Shown here: one piece after another, positions 5,811 through 6,194 of the stretch | Position numbering within the stretch: the stretch's first letter is position 1 | Layout: each line of letters starts with the position of its first letter | Notes under the pieces: generated by a model | What the model was told of the DNA's origin: nothing | What the model saw: only the letters and a program-made list of their open reading frames with translations | Databases searched by the model: none | Source: Gammaproteobacteria bacterium | GTDB lineage: Bacteria; Pseudomonadota; Gammaproteobacteria; Steroidobacterales; GCA-2729495 | Direction of reading: 5' to 3' | Length of the DNA stretch: 6,194 nt | Assembly (NCBI GenBank): GCA_023150055.1 | Contig: JAKLLP010000133.1 | Coordinates: 1 to 6,194 of the forward strand | Program-made: the position numbers and the translations under genes

Positions 5811-5954
5811 GTTCGATGAAGAGCCCGACCTTCGGCGCCTCCCACCCGCGGAAACGAGACACGATTCGTTTACGGGCTTATTGACAAATGATTTCCTACG
5901 CCCCGGGGATACCCTGACACAGCGTAAGAGACTTACTTTACTGGAGCTTCAGCT
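5811..5954 (+). promoter_or_regulatory. fimV upstream region with candidate promoter elements
   Basis: No gene is seen between fimX and fimV. A perfect TTGACA at 5881-5886 could be a -35 box, but no good -10 lies 16-18 bp downstream; the nearest, GATACC (5908-5913), is about 21 bp away. GTAAG-AGA-CTTAC (5924-5936) is a small perfect inverted repeat just before the ribosome binding site GGAG (5943-5946), which has an 8-base spacer to the ATG at 5955. CCCCGGGG (5901-5908) is also palindromic. Promoter position remains uncertain. Confidence 0.35.
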
Positions 5955-6194
5955 ATGGGCCGCGGCAATCGCCGGTTGACGAAAAGCCGGGATCTCGAGA
6001 ACGGCAACTCCCAGTCCCTGGTGAGCGGGACCGAAGCAAAGGAGCTTGCCGTCAGGCGACTGGTGCTCCGCACGATCGCCTGCACCGGCGCTGCGGTCTC
6101 GGCCATTGGACCGGCTCATGCCCTGAGCGTCGGTGAGATCACCGTCGAGTCACTCCTCGGTCAGCCGCTGAGCGCGAAGGTACCGGTCGAACTC
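5955..6194 (+). CDS. fimV: FimV-like type IV pilus/polarity protein, N-terminus (3'-truncated)
   Basis: Eighty codons are visible before the window ends, with no stop. ATG 5955 has GGAG eight bases upstream. A charged stretch of about 35 residues is followed by a hydrophobic segment (about 36-52) and PAHA, a likely signal peptidase I site after Ala56. The mature part begins LSVGEITVESLLGQPLSAKV, which resembles the conserved FimV N-terminal block of the form LGLGEITLQSALNQPLQAEI. FimV/HubP proteins are inner-membrane, peptidoglycan-binding polar landmarks needed for type IV pilus function and, in P. aeruginosa, for cAMP production. The N-region before the hydrophobic segment is longer than normal for a Sec signal peptide; a GTG at codon 23 is an alternative start but lacks a better ribosome binding site. 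The rest of the protein is outside the window, so full architecture cannot be judged. Confidence 0.82.
   Translation, partial: MGRGNRRLTKSRDLENGNSQSLVSGTEAKELAVRRLVLRTIACTGAAVSAIGPAHALSVGEITVESLLGQPLSAKVPVEL

Noticed and set aside
5813..5866. Short minus-strand frame (about 18 codons from a GTG) downstream of fimX
   Set aside because: It is bounded by a nearby upstream stop, too short, and has no ribosome binding site; no gene can be supported.
5901..5908. CCCCGGGG palindrome in the fimV upstream region
   Set aside because: An 8-bp G/C palindrome is expected by chance in DNA of this composition.

Overview
The window looks like a high-GC gammaproteobacterial chromosome segment. The main evidence is family identity: a beta-lysine-type EF-P system (EpmA, EpmB and an EF-P carrying Lys34), a FimX-like c-di-GMP receptor and the start of a FimV-like protein. 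No mobile element, CRISPR array, rRNA or tRNA was seen. Genus cannot be fixed from this sequence. FimX is best known from Pseudomonas and Xanthomonas, but pseudomonads usually rhamnosylate EF-P on an arginine, so this is probably another gammaproteobacterial lineage.

Region 1 (1-2551) is the left part of a translation-factor cluster. A 5'-truncated psd (phosphatidylserine decarboxylase) overlaps epmA by the four bases ATGA. epmA runs convergently into efp, which lies on the minus strand with only 26 bp between the stops. efp and epmB (2552-3595) diverge from a 139-bp intergenic region holding a GC-rich hairpin, a 12-bp palindrome and candidate -10 elements. EpmB makes (R)-beta-lysine from lysine, EpmA ligates it to EF-P Lys34, and modified EF-P rescues ribosomes stalled on polyproline. 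The EpmA reading frame itself ends in four prolines followed by UGA, which suggests a feedback loop.

Region 2 (3596-6194) is a type IV pilus/polarity region. fimX (REC-PAS-GGDEF-EAL, 693 aa from a TTG start) has degenerate active sites in its signalling domains and should act as a c-di-GMP effector, not an enzyme. Downstream, a perfect TGTGA-N6-TCACA palindrome matches the CRP/Vfr/Clp consensus. It is followed by the first 80 codons of a FimV-like gene cut by the window edge. In Pseudomonas FimV is needed for cAMP production, so a CRP-family site upstream of fimV would be a possible feedback connection.

No wholly novel system was found. The points most worth a second look are the PPPP-stop end of epmA, the perfect CRP-type palindrome before fimV, the 19-bp-spaced ACATAA repeats between epmB and fimX, and the catalytic degeneration of the FimX-like protein.
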